From positions 310,001-374,000 of the forward strand of contig NZ_JACHLJ010000002.1 of assembly GCF_014204545.1 (NCBI RefSeq): 64,000 nucleotides of DNA. Reading direction: 5' to 3'. The stretch comes from Brevundimonas vesicularis (GTDB taxonomy: Bacteria > Pseudomonadota > Alphaproteobacteria > Caulobacterales > Caulobacteraceae). The translations under genes were made by a program, and so were the position numbers. Positions 18,664 to 27,957 of the stretch are shown one piece after another. The notes below the pieces were generated by a model that searched no databases, was not told where the DNA came from, and saw nothing but the letters and a program-made list of their open reading frames with translations. The first letter of the stretch is position 1. Each line of letters opens with the position of its first letter.

Positions 18664-19053
18664 ATGCGATCGCTCCTGACCCTGACCGCCCTGTTGGCCG
18701 CGGCCGCCACGCCGGCCTTGGCCCAGACCTATCCGCAGGCCGGCCGACCCTACGGCGCCTATCCGGGGGGCGTCCCCGCCGCCATCGCCGACCAGCACCG
18801 CTATGAGAACGACCGCCTGCGTTCTCAGGCGCACTCGAACGCGGACCAAGCGCGTCAACAGCAGATCGAGACCCAGCTTCGCCTGCGCGCCATCGAAGGC
18901 GCACGGGAGCCGACGGTCACCCAGCCCTTGCCGCCCCGCCCGCTCTACAGCCCCGAGCAGGAGCGGACCCTGCGCCAGTCCGCCGCCGAACGACGCCAGC
19001 AGACAGCCAAGGGCATGAGCCAGATCGACAACTGGCTTGATCGTCCGAACTGA
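18664..19053 (+). CDS. Exported Gln/Arg-rich hypothetical protein
   Basis: This 129-residue protein begins with a clear signal peptide (MRSLLTLTALLAAAATPALAQ, cleavage after about residue 21). The mature part is polar and Gln/Arg-rich, with likely coiled-coil stretches (NADQARQQQIETQLRLRAIE and EQERTLRQSAAERRQQ) joined by Pro-rich linkers. No family is recognised. It is probably periplasmic. The start is taken where the signal peptide begins; the frame is open further upstream but overlaps the divergent DJ-1 gene. Confidence 0.75.
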   Translation: MRSLLTLTALLAAAATPALAQTYPQAGRPYGAYPGGVPAAIADQHRYENDRLRSQAHSNADQARQQQIETQLRLRAIEGAREPTVTQPLPPRPLYSPEQERTLRQSAAERRQQTAKGMSQIDNWLDRPN

Positions 19054-19117
19054 CGCATCCCTTCCCTTGCACCCGCGTTCCTGCCTAGCTTAAACAGGAT
19101 CGGGCGGAGGATAGGGC

Positions 19118-19969
19118 ATGCGTTGGGAGGGTGGACGGACGGGCGGCGGCGTCGAGGATCGACGGGGTCTCGGCGGTGGAGCCATTGCCGGCGGAGGTCT
19201 CGGCGTCGGCGTTCTGGCCATTATCGGCTACCTCGTCTTTGGCATCGATCCCTCGACCACGACCCAGCTCGCCAGCCAATTCGGCGGCGTCGGCGCCGAG
19301 CAACAGCAGGGTCAAGTCGGGACGCCGAAGGATCAAGCCGGCCGATTCGTCGATGTCATCGGCGCCAACATCGATGATGTCTGGTCGCAGAAGCTTGAGG
19401 GCTATCAGCGGCCCAACGTCGTCATCTACGAACAGGGCACATCGACCGGCTGCGGCTATGGTCAGTCGGCCATGGGTCCCTTCTACTGCCCGACCGACAA
19501 GACCGTCTATCTGGACCTCGGCTTCTGGCAGGAGATGGAGAGCAAGCTCGGGGCCTCCGGCGCCGACTTCGCCCGCGCCTATGTCATCGCCCACGAGTTC
19601 GGCCATCACGTCCAGACCCTGACGGGCACCTCAGATCAGGTTCGCCAGGCCCAGCAGCGCGCCTCCGGTCAGGCCGAAGCCAACCAGTATTCCGTCGCGC
19701 TGGAGCTTCAGGCCGACTGCTACGCCGGCGTCTGGGCCCGGAACGCCTCGGCGGTCTCCAACGGTCAGGTCGCTCTTGAGCCCGGCGATATTGAAGAGGG
19801 CATGAAGACCGCCCAGGCCATCGGCGACGACACCCTGCAACGCCGCAGCGGCGGTCGCGTCTCGCCCGAAAGCTTCACCCACGGATCCTCGGCTCAGCGG
19901 GTCGAATGGCTGCAGCGCGGCTATCAGTCGGGCGACCCTGCGTCCTGCGACACCTTCAGCGGCGCCTGA
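19118..19969 (+). CDS. ypfJ: YpfJ-type neutral zinc metallopeptidase
   Basis: This 283-residue protein has a Gly-rich N-terminal segment with one membrane helix (about residues 20-42) and a C-terminal metallopeptidase domain with HEFGHH at 159-164. The third zinc ligand is likely in the ELQADCYAGVWA segment, where the acidic residues align with the family. The four Cys (CGYG, FYCP, ADCY, SCDTF) could pair outside the cytoplasm. This matches the widespread putative neutral zinc metallopeptidase family (YpfJ); substrate unknown. The start follows GCGGAGGATAGGGC, a good ribosome binding site. Confidence 0.92.
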   Translation: MRWEGGRTGGGVEDRRGLGGGAIAGGGLGVGVLAIIGYLVFGIDPSTTTQLASQFGGVGAEQQQGQVGTPKDQAGRFVDVIGANIDDVWSQKLEGYQRPNVVIYEQGTSTGCGYGQSAMGPFYCPTDKTVYLDLGFWQEMESKLGASGADFARAYVIAHEFGHHVQTLTGTSDQVRQAQQRASGQAEANQYSVALELQADCYAGVWARNASAVSNGQVALEPGDIEEGMKTAQAIGDDTLQRRSGGRVSPESFTHGSSAQRVEWLQRGYQSGDPASCDTFSGA

Positions 19970-20005
19970 TCGCCGCCACCCTTCAAAACGATTGATTGAC
20001 TGACG

Positions 20006-21643
<1,638 letters not shown>

Positions 21644-21647
21644 GCGT

Positions 21648-22604
21648 CTAGCCGACCGTGATCTCCATCGGCCGTTCGACGAACAGGCCGGGGCCGCCCA
21701 GGTCCAGCGCAAGACGCCGGTTCTCGAACGCGGCCATGCCGACCAGGGCGTTGGGGAAGCCCGGCACGGCGACGTCGTCATAAATCGCGACCGCCGCCTG
21801 ACGATACAGTTCGTCGCCAATGGTCAAGGTGCGCACGATGACGGTCTCGGCCCGTACCGTTCCGCCCAGCACGATGCTCTGGCCCGGCGTGCGTTCGCGG
21901 CCGTCCAGCAGGCCGGCGGCCTCGGCCGTCTCGCGCGTGACGGCCAGCACCGCCGAGGCGCCGGTGTCGATCACCGCATTGACCGTCGCCCCTTCCAGGG
22001 TGATGCCCGCCTGTAAGGCCTTGCCGGCCCGCGTCACCGGCACGGGTTTCAGCGACGACGGCGGCGTCCAGCCCTCGCGCGGCAGGAACAGGACCCGATG
22101 CTCGGCCGTGTCCAGCTCCAGCACCAGTTCACGCAATACGTCCTGACCCAGGATCAGCGCCGCACCCAATCCCTGATCGCTGGCGAGCGGCCCCAGGCCG
22201 AGGATCGCCGCGCGCAATCCGGTCAGCCGCAAGCCGCCGATCGCCACATCCAGCGTCGTCCCCCGTCCGACCTGGGCGTCGCCGCCGACGCCATAAGCCA
22301 CCATCGGGATGTTGAAGACTTTGGTGAGGCCCAGGCGCTCGACCAGCGACCGGTCGATGACCGAATACTGCGCCCCCGAATCGATCAGTGCCCGCACCGG
22401 CCGTCCATTGATTGTCACCTCGACCGTCGGGGTGGGCGCGCGCGGCTCGGCATAGGGCAGCCAACCGCTGGAGCCGTTCGCGGCGAAGATGACCGTCGGC
22501 CCGCGCCAGACCACATGGTCGCGCAGCCACCAGGCCCCGCCTGCGCCGCCGGCGACCAGCCCCAGCCGGATCAGAAGATCACGTCGTCTCATGGTGCCTG
22601 ACAT
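21648..22604 (-). CDS. Tandem retropepsin-like aspartyl protease, Tat-type signal
   Basis: This 318-residue protein has two retropepsin-like half-domains, each with a D-S/T-G active-site motif: LIDSGAQYS (around residue 75) and VIDTGASAV (around residue 205). A single chain could therefore form an internal pseudo-dimer, as in pepsins. The N-terminus MRRRDLLIRLGLVAGGAGG resembles a Tat signal, suggesting export. The start is ATG 22604 or 22592; neither has a strong ribosome binding site. It converges with pgm, leaving only four bases between stops. Related bacterial proteins are mostly uncharacterised. Confidence 0.82.
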   Translation of the reverse strand: MSGTMRRRDLLIRLGLVAGGAGGAWWLRDHVVWRGPTVIFAANGSSGWLPYAEPRAPTPTVEVTINGRPVRALIDSGAQYSVIDRSLVERLGLTKVFNIPMVAYGVGGDAQVGRGTTLDVAIGGLRLTGLRAAILGLGPLASDQGLGAALILGQDVLRELVLELDTAEHRVLFLPREGWTPPSSLKPVPVTRAGKALQAGITLEGATVNAVIDTGASAVLAVTRETAEAAGLLDGRERTPGQSIVLGGTVRAETVIVRTLTIGDELYRQAAVAIYDDVAVPGFPNALVGMAAFENRRLALDLGGPGLFVERPMEITVG

Positions 22605-22815
22605 GGACCGTCGCAGCGATCCGCGCCAGCGGGGCGATGTCGCAACCCCTCTTGCAGGACCGACGACATTACCCGTGAAGCGGCAAAAATATGCGCCTAA
22701 ACCACCGCCTTCACGCCCAGACGTAGATTGTCGGGCCACAACCCGCGAAAACCCGACAAAATCGTCCAGAAACCGGGTGACGCCGCCGCTCCGTCTGGCT
22801 ACGACCATCGGCGTC

Positions 22816-24210
22816 ATGAGCACCTCCAGCACCCGCTACGTCTCGACCCGAGGCCGATCTTCCGAAACGGATTTCACCGACGCCCTGCTGCGCGGCATCG
22901 CGCCGGACGGCGGCCTTTATATGCCGACCGCCTGGCCCAGCCTGTCGCCCGAAACCTGGACCGGCGCGGCCGACTACAAGTCCATCGCGCTCCAAGCCAT
23001 CGCCCCCTTCATCGGCGACGCCCTGCCCGCCGGCGCGCTGGACCGGGCGCTGGACCGCCTGACCGCCGGGTTCGACCATCCGCTGGTCACGCCCCTGGTC
23101 GAGCTGGAGCCCGGCCTGTTCGTGCTGGAGCTGTTCCACGGCCCGACCGCCGCCTTCAAGGACCTGGCGATGCAGCTGGTCGCCAGCCTGACGGACGAGG
23201 CCCTGGCCGCGTCAGGCGAGCGTCTGACCATCCTGACCGCCACTTCCGGCGACACCGGCGCCGCCGCCGTGCGCGCCTTCGCCGGCGCCAAGTCAGTCGA
23301 TCTGGTCGTGCTCCACCCGCTGGACCGCGTCTCGCCGGTTCAACGCAGACAGATGACGACGGTTGAGGCCAACAATGTCCTGAACCTCGCCGTCCGCGGT
23401 GATTTCGACGACTGTCAGCGTCTGGTGAAGGGCCTGCTGGCCGACGAGGCCCTGCGCGAACGCGGCCGCCTGTCTTCGGTCAATTCGATCAACTGGGCGC
23501 GGCTGGCGGGCCAGATCCCCTACTATGTCTCAGCCACGGCCCAGCTAGGCGGGGCCGCGACCTTCGTCGTCCCGACCGGCAACTTCGGCGACGCCTTCGC
23601 CGGCATCGCGGCCACGAAAATGGGTTTGCCGTCCAACGGCTTCGTCGCGGCCGTAAACCAGAACGACGCCCTGGCCCGCGCCCTCAACGACGGCCTGTAT
23701 TCGCGCCGTCCGGCGGTCGAAAGCGGCAGCGTCTCCATGGATGTGCAGGCGCCGTCCAACTTCGAGCGGCTGGTGTTCGAGGCGGCCGGCCGCGACGCCG
23801 AGGCGACGCGCGTGGTGTTCGAAACCTTCGCCCGCGACGGCGCCGTCGCTTTCACGCCGGACCTGCTGACCGCTCTTCGCGACCAGGTCTCGGCGGTCTC
23901 CATCGACGAGGACGAGACGCGCGCCGAGATCGCTCACGCCTATGAGGCCTGGGGCCGCGTCGTCTGCCCGCACACGGCCGTGGCGCTGGCCGCCGCGCGT
24001 CGGCAGGACCGCTCGAAAGGCCCCGTCGTCGCTATGTCCACCGCCCATCCGTCCAAGTTCGGCGACTTCGTCTCGAACGTCTTGAGCTTTGAACCCGAAC
24101 CCGCAAACGTCATCGCCGCCCTGGGCGACAAGCCCGAGCGGTTGACAATCGTCGATGGGACGATGGAAGCGGCGCGTGACGCCGTGGCGGCCTTTTCAGG
24201 CCGCCACTAA
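22816..24210 (+). CDS. thrC: Threonine synthase
   Basis: A 464-residue PLP enzyme converting O-phosphohomoserine to threonine. The PLP lysine is Lys115 in HGPTAAFKDLAMQ. The N-terminal YVSTRGR...FTDALLRGIAPDGGLYMP block is diagnostic, and ATSGDTGAAAV forms the phosphate cradle. FVVPTGNFGDAFAG is another family motif. The ATG at 22816 gives the typical N-terminus; the open frame upstream is not homologous. thrC is convergent with the hom-thrB operon and separated from it by the CsbD-like gene, so it has its own promoter and lacks the hom attenuator. Confidence 0.97.
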   Translation: MSTSSTRYVSTRGRSSETDFTDALLRGIAPDGGLYMPTAWPSLSPETWTGAADYKSIALQAIAPFIGDALPAGALDRALDRLTAGFDHPLVTPLVELEPGLFVLELFHGPTAAFKDLAMQLVASLTDEALAASGERLTILTATSGDTGAAAVRAFAGAKSVDLVVLHPLDRVSPVQRRQMTTVEANNVLNLAVRGDFDDCQRLVKGLLADEALRERGRLSSVNSINWARLAGQIPYYVSATAQLGGAATFVVPTGNFGDAFAGIAATKMGLPSNGFVAAVNQNDALARALNDGLYSRRPAVESGSVSMDVQAPSNFERLVFEAAGRDAEATRVVFETFARDGAVAFTPDLLTALRDQVSAVSIDEDETRAEIAHAYEAWGRVVCPHTAVALAAARRQDRSKGPVVAMSTAHPSKFGDFVSNVLSFEPEPANVIAALGDKPERLTIVDGTMEAARDAVAAFSGRH

Positions 24211-24216
24211 AACGTC

Positions 24217-24531
24217 TTAGCGACGGCCGCCGCCGGTGAGGGCGCGCAGCAGAAGCAGGCCGACGCCGGCGACCGACAGGGTCGTGACCAGCGGACGCTT
24301 GCGCGCCTCGGCGGCGACGGTGCGGGCCTTGTCGCGGTAGTCGACGGGGACCTTCTCGACCAGGCGATCGACCGAATCCATCGCCTTGCCGAAGGTTTCC
24401 AGCGAGCGGCCCTTGGCGTCGTTATAAGCGCCTTCAACCTGCAGCTTCTGGTCGCCGACCAGCTTGCCGACGCCTTTTTGGAACTTGCCTTGCGCCTGCG
24501 AGGCGGCGCCGTTGATGGTTTCGTCAGTCAT
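24217..24531 (-). CDS. CsbD-like stress protein with membrane tail
   Basis: This 104-residue protein starts TDETINGAASQAQGKFQKGVGKLVGDQKLQVEG, the CsbD repeat pattern of helix-forming, hydrophilic stress proteins. It ends with a hydrophobic segment (VTTLSVAGVGLLLLRALTGGG) and a basic tail, so it may be membrane-tethered. The start at 24531 follows GAGGACG. It lies 93 bases beyond thrB on the same strand; it probably has its own promoter. CsbD proteins accumulate in general stress responses; their activity is not known. Confidence 0.85.
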   Translation of the reverse strand: MTDETINGAASQAQGKFQKGVGKLVGDQKLQVEGAYNDAKGRSLETFGKAMDSVDRLVEKVPVDYRDKARTVAAEARKRPLVTTLSVAGVGLLLLRALTGGGRR

Positions 24532-24624
24532 GATCTTCGTCCTCGGGGAGCGGCGCACGTCGCCGTTGCACCATCAAAATCCCGGCCAAGCTTTCGGTTC
24601 CAGCGACGAAGCCGCGCAGGCGCC

Positions 24625-25578
24625 TCAGGCCGGTTCGGTCGCGCGCCAGTGGTCCATCCGACGCAGGAAGACCGCCGGATCCTTGGGCGTCACCAGATTG
24701 GCGGGATCGTGGAAAATGCGGTCGTGCAGCCGGGTCACGGTGAACCGCAGGGCCGCCGCTTCGCCCAGACGCGGCAAGGCCTCCCGCTCGGCGCCGTTAA
24801 GCGGCCGCACGGATTCATAGCCGCGCTGGAAGGCCGTCAGGGCGTCCGGCATGGGTCGCCCCTCGGCGTCGAAGCCCCAGGCGGACAGGGCGATGGCGAG
24901 GTCATAGGCGAAGGCGCCGGTGCAGCCGAAATAGAAGTCGATCACCGCTGACACGGCGCCGTCCTCGAACAGCACATTGTCGGGGAAATAGTCGGCATGG
25001 ATCGCCCCGCCCGGCAGATCGGTCGTAAAGGGATCGCCCAAGCGCGCCAGCGTCGCCTGGACCTGTCTCAGCAGCGCGCGATCTACCTCGGACGCCCGCC
25101 CTTCTCCCTCGACGCACCGATCCGCCAGCCGACGCCACATCGCCGGCCCGACCGGATTGGTGCGTTCCAGATGAAAATCAGCCGCCGTCAGATGAAGCTG
25201 CGCCAGCACCGCGCCCGCCGTCGCCTGATCGGCCGATGACGGCGTGCGCAGCCAGGCGCCGGTCTTCCATTCGATCACCGCCGCCGCCCGGCCGTTCAGT
25301 CGTCCCAGCCAGGCTCCCGACCGGTCCTCGATCGGCGTCGGGCAAGGAAAGCCGCGCGCCGCCAGATGCGCCGTCAGCCCCAGGCAGAAGGGCAGCGAGG
25401 CCTCGTCCGTCCGCCCCTCGAACAGGGTCAGCACGAACCGGCCGCGCGTGGTGTCCAGCCGATAGTTGGTGTTCTCCACCCCCTCGGCGATGGCCGTCAG
25501 TTCGACCAGCTCTCCGATGTCGTAGCCGGCCAGGAACGCGTCAGCGTCGGCGATAGAGACAGGGGTGAAGACGGCCAT
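24625..25578 (-). CDS. thrB: Homoserine kinase (APH-fold type)
   Basis: A 317-residue homoserine kinase of the aminoglycoside-phosphotransferase-like class typical of alphaproteobacteria, not the GHMP class of E. coli. Motifs are EGVENTNYRLDTTRGRFVLTLFE near the N-terminus, the catalytic loop IHADYFPDNVLF and the metal-binding VIDFYFGCTGAFAYDLAIAL. It phosphorylates homoserine for threonine synthase. It starts four bases after the hom stop codon, so it is in the same operon and under the same leader. Confidence 0.96.
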   Translation of the reverse strand: MAVFTPVSIADADAFLAGYDIGELVELTAIAEGVENTNYRLDTTRGRFVLTLFEGRTDEASLPFCLGLTAHLAARGFPCPTPIEDRSGAWLGRLNGRAAAVIEWKTGAWLRTPSSADQATAGAVLAQLHLTAADFHLERTNPVGPAMWRRLADRCVEGEGRASEVDRALLRQVQATLARLGDPFTTDLPGGAIHADYFPDNVLFEDGAVSAVIDFYFGCTGAFAYDLAIALSAWGFDAEGRPMPDALTAFQRGYESVRPLNGAEREALPRLGEAAALRFTVTRLHDRIFHDPANLVTPKDPAVFLRRMDHWRATEPA

Positions 25579-25582
25579 GGCC

Positions 25583-27334
25583 TTAGTTTAGGCCCGCATC
25601 GGCGCGCCGTGCACGCACGATCTCGGCCAGGTCCGCCAAGATGCTCTCGGTCGTGGCCCAACGCCCGGCGCCCCGGCCCCGGCAGCGCCAGACGCGGCCG
25701 TCGGCGCCGTAGACCTTCAACGCATTGCCCTCGCCGCGCAGGGTCGAGAACAGCGGATCGCCATGGTCGGCGTTCAGCGACACCGACGGGCGGATCGCCC
25801 CGTCCTTCAGATGGGCGGCGCCGATCTGGCGCACCCCGCCTGCGGCCGAGGTCGTCTCAGTCAGGTGGTCGCGCGGCACGTCGCCGTCGGGCGACCGGCC
25901 GAACGCCTCGTGGCACAGCAGCCGCACCTTGGCCGCCGCATCCAGACCTTCCAGATCTGAGGACGGGTCCTCCTCCGCAAAGCCCGCTGCCCGGGCGTCC
26001 GCCAAGGCTTCGTTGAAGGCCGCTCCGTCGCCCAGCCGTTCCAGCATGAAGTTGACCGTGCCGTTCAGCACCGCCTCGAAACCGACCACCTCGCCGGCCG
26101 CGCGAGCCGCGCGCACCGTCTCGATCATCGGCGATCCGCCCCCGACCGAAGCCGACCAGAAGATGCGCCGCCCATTGGCCTGGGCCATGGCCTGAAGGCC
26201 GCCCGGATCGCGGCTGACCGCCTGTTTGTTGGCGCTGGCGACATCACAGCCGGCCGCAAGCGCGGCGCGGATCACCGCGTGGCCCGCCTCGCCTTCCGAC
26301 AGCGCCTCCAGCACGATGTCGGGCTTCTTGGCCCACAGGTCCGCCGGGTTGGAAGTGAACAACGAGGCCGGACAGTCCACGTCGCGCGCCTTTTTGGGAT
26401 TGCGCACCAAGACGCCCACGACCTCGTAGCGGGAATCATCGAGCAGCTTGGCCAGCACGCCGCCGCCGACCACGCCGCATCCGGCGACCGCGACCTTCAG
26501 CGGCGGCAGGGCGGGCGCGGGGCCGGGCGGCGCCGACTTGTCGCCGATGACCGTGCCGTCGGCGCGGTCCAGGGCCGCCACCTCGATCTCGACCCCGCGG
26601 CTTTCGCCCAGGTCGATGGCGTCGTGCTGGACCAGCGCCCCGCCCAGCTTGCGCGCCACGTCCCAGGAGGCGCGGCGATAGCGCAAGGCCGGGGCCGTCT
26701 TGTCGTTGGGGTCGTGGTCGTAAAGGCCGTCCACATCCTTGACCAACCGCACCTTCTTCAGCCCCAGCTCGGCCGCCAGGAAGACCGCCGTCAGGTCCGA
26801 TCCGCCCCGTCCCAGCAAGGCCACCTTGCCGTCCGGTCGCACCGCGCCGAACCCGGGCACCACCACCACCTCGTGCCGGTCCAGCGCCTGTTTCAGATGG
26901 TCGGGACGCAGGCCGCACGGGCGCGAATGCTCCGGCTCGCCCTCCGCCACGATGCCCAGCTCTCGCACCGACAGGGCGCAAGCGTCCAGTCCGATCCGGT
27001 CGCAAGCGATGGCGACTAGGGCAGCCGACTTCTCCTCGCCCAAGGCCACATAGCCGGGCAGCAGGTCGTTGGAATGGGCCAGGCCCAGCGCCCTCGCCTC
27101 GCCCAGCAGCCGGTCCGTCGCCCCGCCGAAGGCCGAGACCACCGCCACCACCTTCCGCCCCGCCCGCACATGGCCATAGACGGCCGACGCGACCAGCGGC
27201 GCCTCCGCCGGGCTGCGCAGGATGGACGAGCCGAACTTCAGAACCACCACCTCGGGCCCAACCAGGTCTGGTGAAAGCTGACTGCTGGGATCGAGGCTTT
27301 CGGATTTTTCTACGACGGCGAGTTGGGCGGACAT
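25583..27334 (-). CDS. hom: Aspartokinase-like/homoserine dehydrogenase fusion lacking ACT domains
   Basis: A 583-residue two-domain protein. Residues about 28-260 form an amino-acid-kinase domain with aspartokinase motifs (VVLKFGSSIL, VVSAFGGATDRL, GRGGSDLTAVFLAAELG, KDVDGLYDHDPN). Residues about 285-583 form a homoserine dehydrogenase, with VAVAGCGVVGGGVL for NAD(P), SANKQAV, SASVGGGSPMI, and the catalytic Lys in SSDLEGLDAAAK. The order is that of ThrA, but the ACT domains that normally sit between or after these domains for feedback inhibition are absent. KFGSS instead of KFGGT in the kinase phosphate loop leaves kinase activity uncertain. It heads the hom-thrB operon and is preceded by a Thr-rich leader and terminator. 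Confidence 0.93.
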   Translation of the reverse strand: MSAQLAVVEKSESLDPSSQLSPDLVGPEVVVLKFGSSILRSPAEAPLVASAVYGHVRAGRKVVAVVSAFGGATDRLLGEARALGLAHSNDLLPGYVALGEEKSAALVAIACDRIGLDACALSVRELGIVAEGEPEHSRPCGLRPDHLKQALDRHEVVVVPGFGAVRPDGKVALLGRGGSDLTAVFLAAELGLKKVRLVKDVDGLYDHDPNDKTAPALRYRRASWDVARKLGGALVQHDAIDLGESRGVEIEVAALDRADGTVIGDKSAPPGPAPALPPLKVAVAGCGVVGGGVLAKLLDDSRYEVVGVLVRNPKKARDVDCPASLFTSNPADLWAKKPDIVLEALSEGEAGHAVIRAALAAGCDVASANKQAVSRDPGGLQAMAQANGRRIFWSASVGGGSPMIETVRAARAAGEVVGFEAVLNGTVNFMLERLGDGAAFNEALADARAAGFAEEDPSSDLEGLDAAAKVRLLCHEAFGRSPDGDVPRDHLTETTSAAGGVRQIGAAHLKDGAIRPSVSLNADHGDPLFSTLRGEGNALKVYGADGRVWRCRGRGAGRWATTESILADLAEIVRARRADAGLN

Positions 27335-27370
27335 CGGAGTTCTCGGGAAAGATCGGAATGGGGTGGGGGT

Positions 27371-27407
27371 GAAAAGAAAAACCCCGCCTGGCGGACCGGG
27401 CGGGGTT
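27371..27407 (-). terminator. Intrinsic terminator (attenuator) before hom
   Basis: On the minus strand, arms AACCCCGCC (27407-27399) and GGCGGGGTT (27388-27380) form a perfect 9-bp stem with a ten-base loop, followed by a run read as TTTCTTTTC. It ends 37 bases before the hom start codon, so read-through is required for hom-thrB expression. Its 5' arm can pair alternatively with 27455-27448. Confidence 0.88.
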
Positions 27408-27437
27408 CGGGTTCTGCGGTTGCCGGGGTTCGGCGCG

Positions 27438-27512
27438 CTAAACTCGTCCCGCCCGTTCGGGCATGGTGGTGGTGCCGGTGGTACCGCCGATAATCGTGCC
27501 GCCGAGAGTCAT
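27438..27512 (-). CDS. Threonine-rich leader peptide of the hom-thrB operon
   Basis: A 24-codon frame from ATG 27512 to TAG 27438 encodes a peptide with seven threonines and two adjacent isoleucines. Five of the threonines are ACC codons within the seven-codon run GTTGTTT; the order is MTLGGTIIGG, then TTGTTT, then MPERAGRV. The same frame stays open upstream to a GTG at 27578 (47 codons in all), which may be the real start; neither start has an obvious ribosome binding site. The run ends just before a GCCCG-AA-CGGGC hairpin (27462-27451), which leads into an antiterminator and a terminator. This resembles thr operon leader peptides. Confidence 0.72.
   Translation of the reverse strand: MTLGGTIIGGTTGTTTMPERAGRV
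27448..27462 (-). promoter_or_regulatory. Alternative-pairing segments of the thr attenuator
   Basis: On the minus strand, segment 1 GCCCG (27462-27458) pairs with CGGGC (27455-27451). The overlapping segment 2 CGGGCGGG (27455-27448) is exactly complementary to CCCGCCCG (27404-27397), which is part of the terminator's 5' arm. A ribosome stalled at the ACC codons would cover segment 1, free segment 2 and favour antitermination. The pairings are seen in the sequence; the mechanism is inferred. Confidence 0.68.
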
Positions 27513-27630
27513 GCCGAAACGCGTCGCGGCGAGGCCGGCGACGGTCGAAACTTCGGCGATGAGCGAGCGCTGTTGCACAGGGCAGGTCCGGTTGAAATCT
27601 GAGCCTAGGGTGATCGGAAGACCCCGACTC

Positions 27631-27636
27631 TGTCAA
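27631..27636 (-). promoter_or_regulatory. Candidate -35 element for the hom leader
   Basis: The minus strand reads TTGACA here, a perfect -35 hexamer, about 55 bases before the GTG and 120 before the ATG of the Thr-rich leader. No convincing -10 hexamer is seen at the expected distance (TCACCC or CTAGGC), so the start point is uncertain. Confidence 0.4.
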
Positions 27637-27765
27637 GTCGCCTTGGATGATTTTTTCGCGACAGGGCGTTTATTGTGCGTTTTCACCCCTTTGGAGTCGA
27701 TGCATACCACCAATGAGGTCGAATTTTTCGCTTGACCGGCGCCGCCCGGATCATCAACGTAAAGT

Positions 27766-27882
27766 CACTCATCAAGACCAGCCGAGGGATTAGGCCCTTT
27801 GACGCTGGGGCAACCATCGGGTCTCACAGCTCGAAACGGTGCCAACTCCTGCGGGGTCCTTCGGGGTCGCGAGAGATGAGTG
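27766..27882 (+). promoter_or_regulatory. SAM-I-type riboswitch upstream of metX
   Basis: The closing stem is CACTCATC (27766-27773) with GATGAGTG (27875-27882), a perfect 8 bp. Inside are the SAM-I core elements in order: ATCAAGACCAGC, GAGGGATTAGGCCCTTTGACGC, GCTGGGGCAACC, then GGTGCCAACTCC, and GAGAGATGAG at the 3' end. P2 pairs CCAGC with GCTGG. These match the S-box consensus at most conserved positions. It lies 75 bases before the metX start codon and should switch expression of metX-metB in response to S-adenosylmethionine. Confidence 0.9.
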
Positions 27883-27916
27883 GAGCATCGACGAGACGAC
27901 GCTCCACGCTCTGTCA

Positions 27917-27950
27917 CCGCATCGAGACTTGCTGAGCGAGAACGATGCGG
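27917..27950 (+). promoter_or_regulatory. Hairpin at metX translation start (riboswitch expression platform)
   Basis: Perfect 8-bp arms CCGCATCG (27917-27924) and CGATGCGG (27943-27950) end seven bases before the metX ATG at 27958. The 3' arm includes the GCGG next to the start, the nearest sequence that could act as ribosome binding site. No U-tract follows, so control of translation rather than termination is more likely. Confidence 0.6.
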
Positions 27951-27957
27951 AACGACG

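Noticed and set aside
27700..27735. Eleven-codon plus-strand frame MHTTNEVEFFA before the riboswitch
   Set aside because: Tempting as a leader peptide, but the GGAG is too close to the ATG, there is no Met/Cys codon run, and the SAM-I aptamer already explains control.
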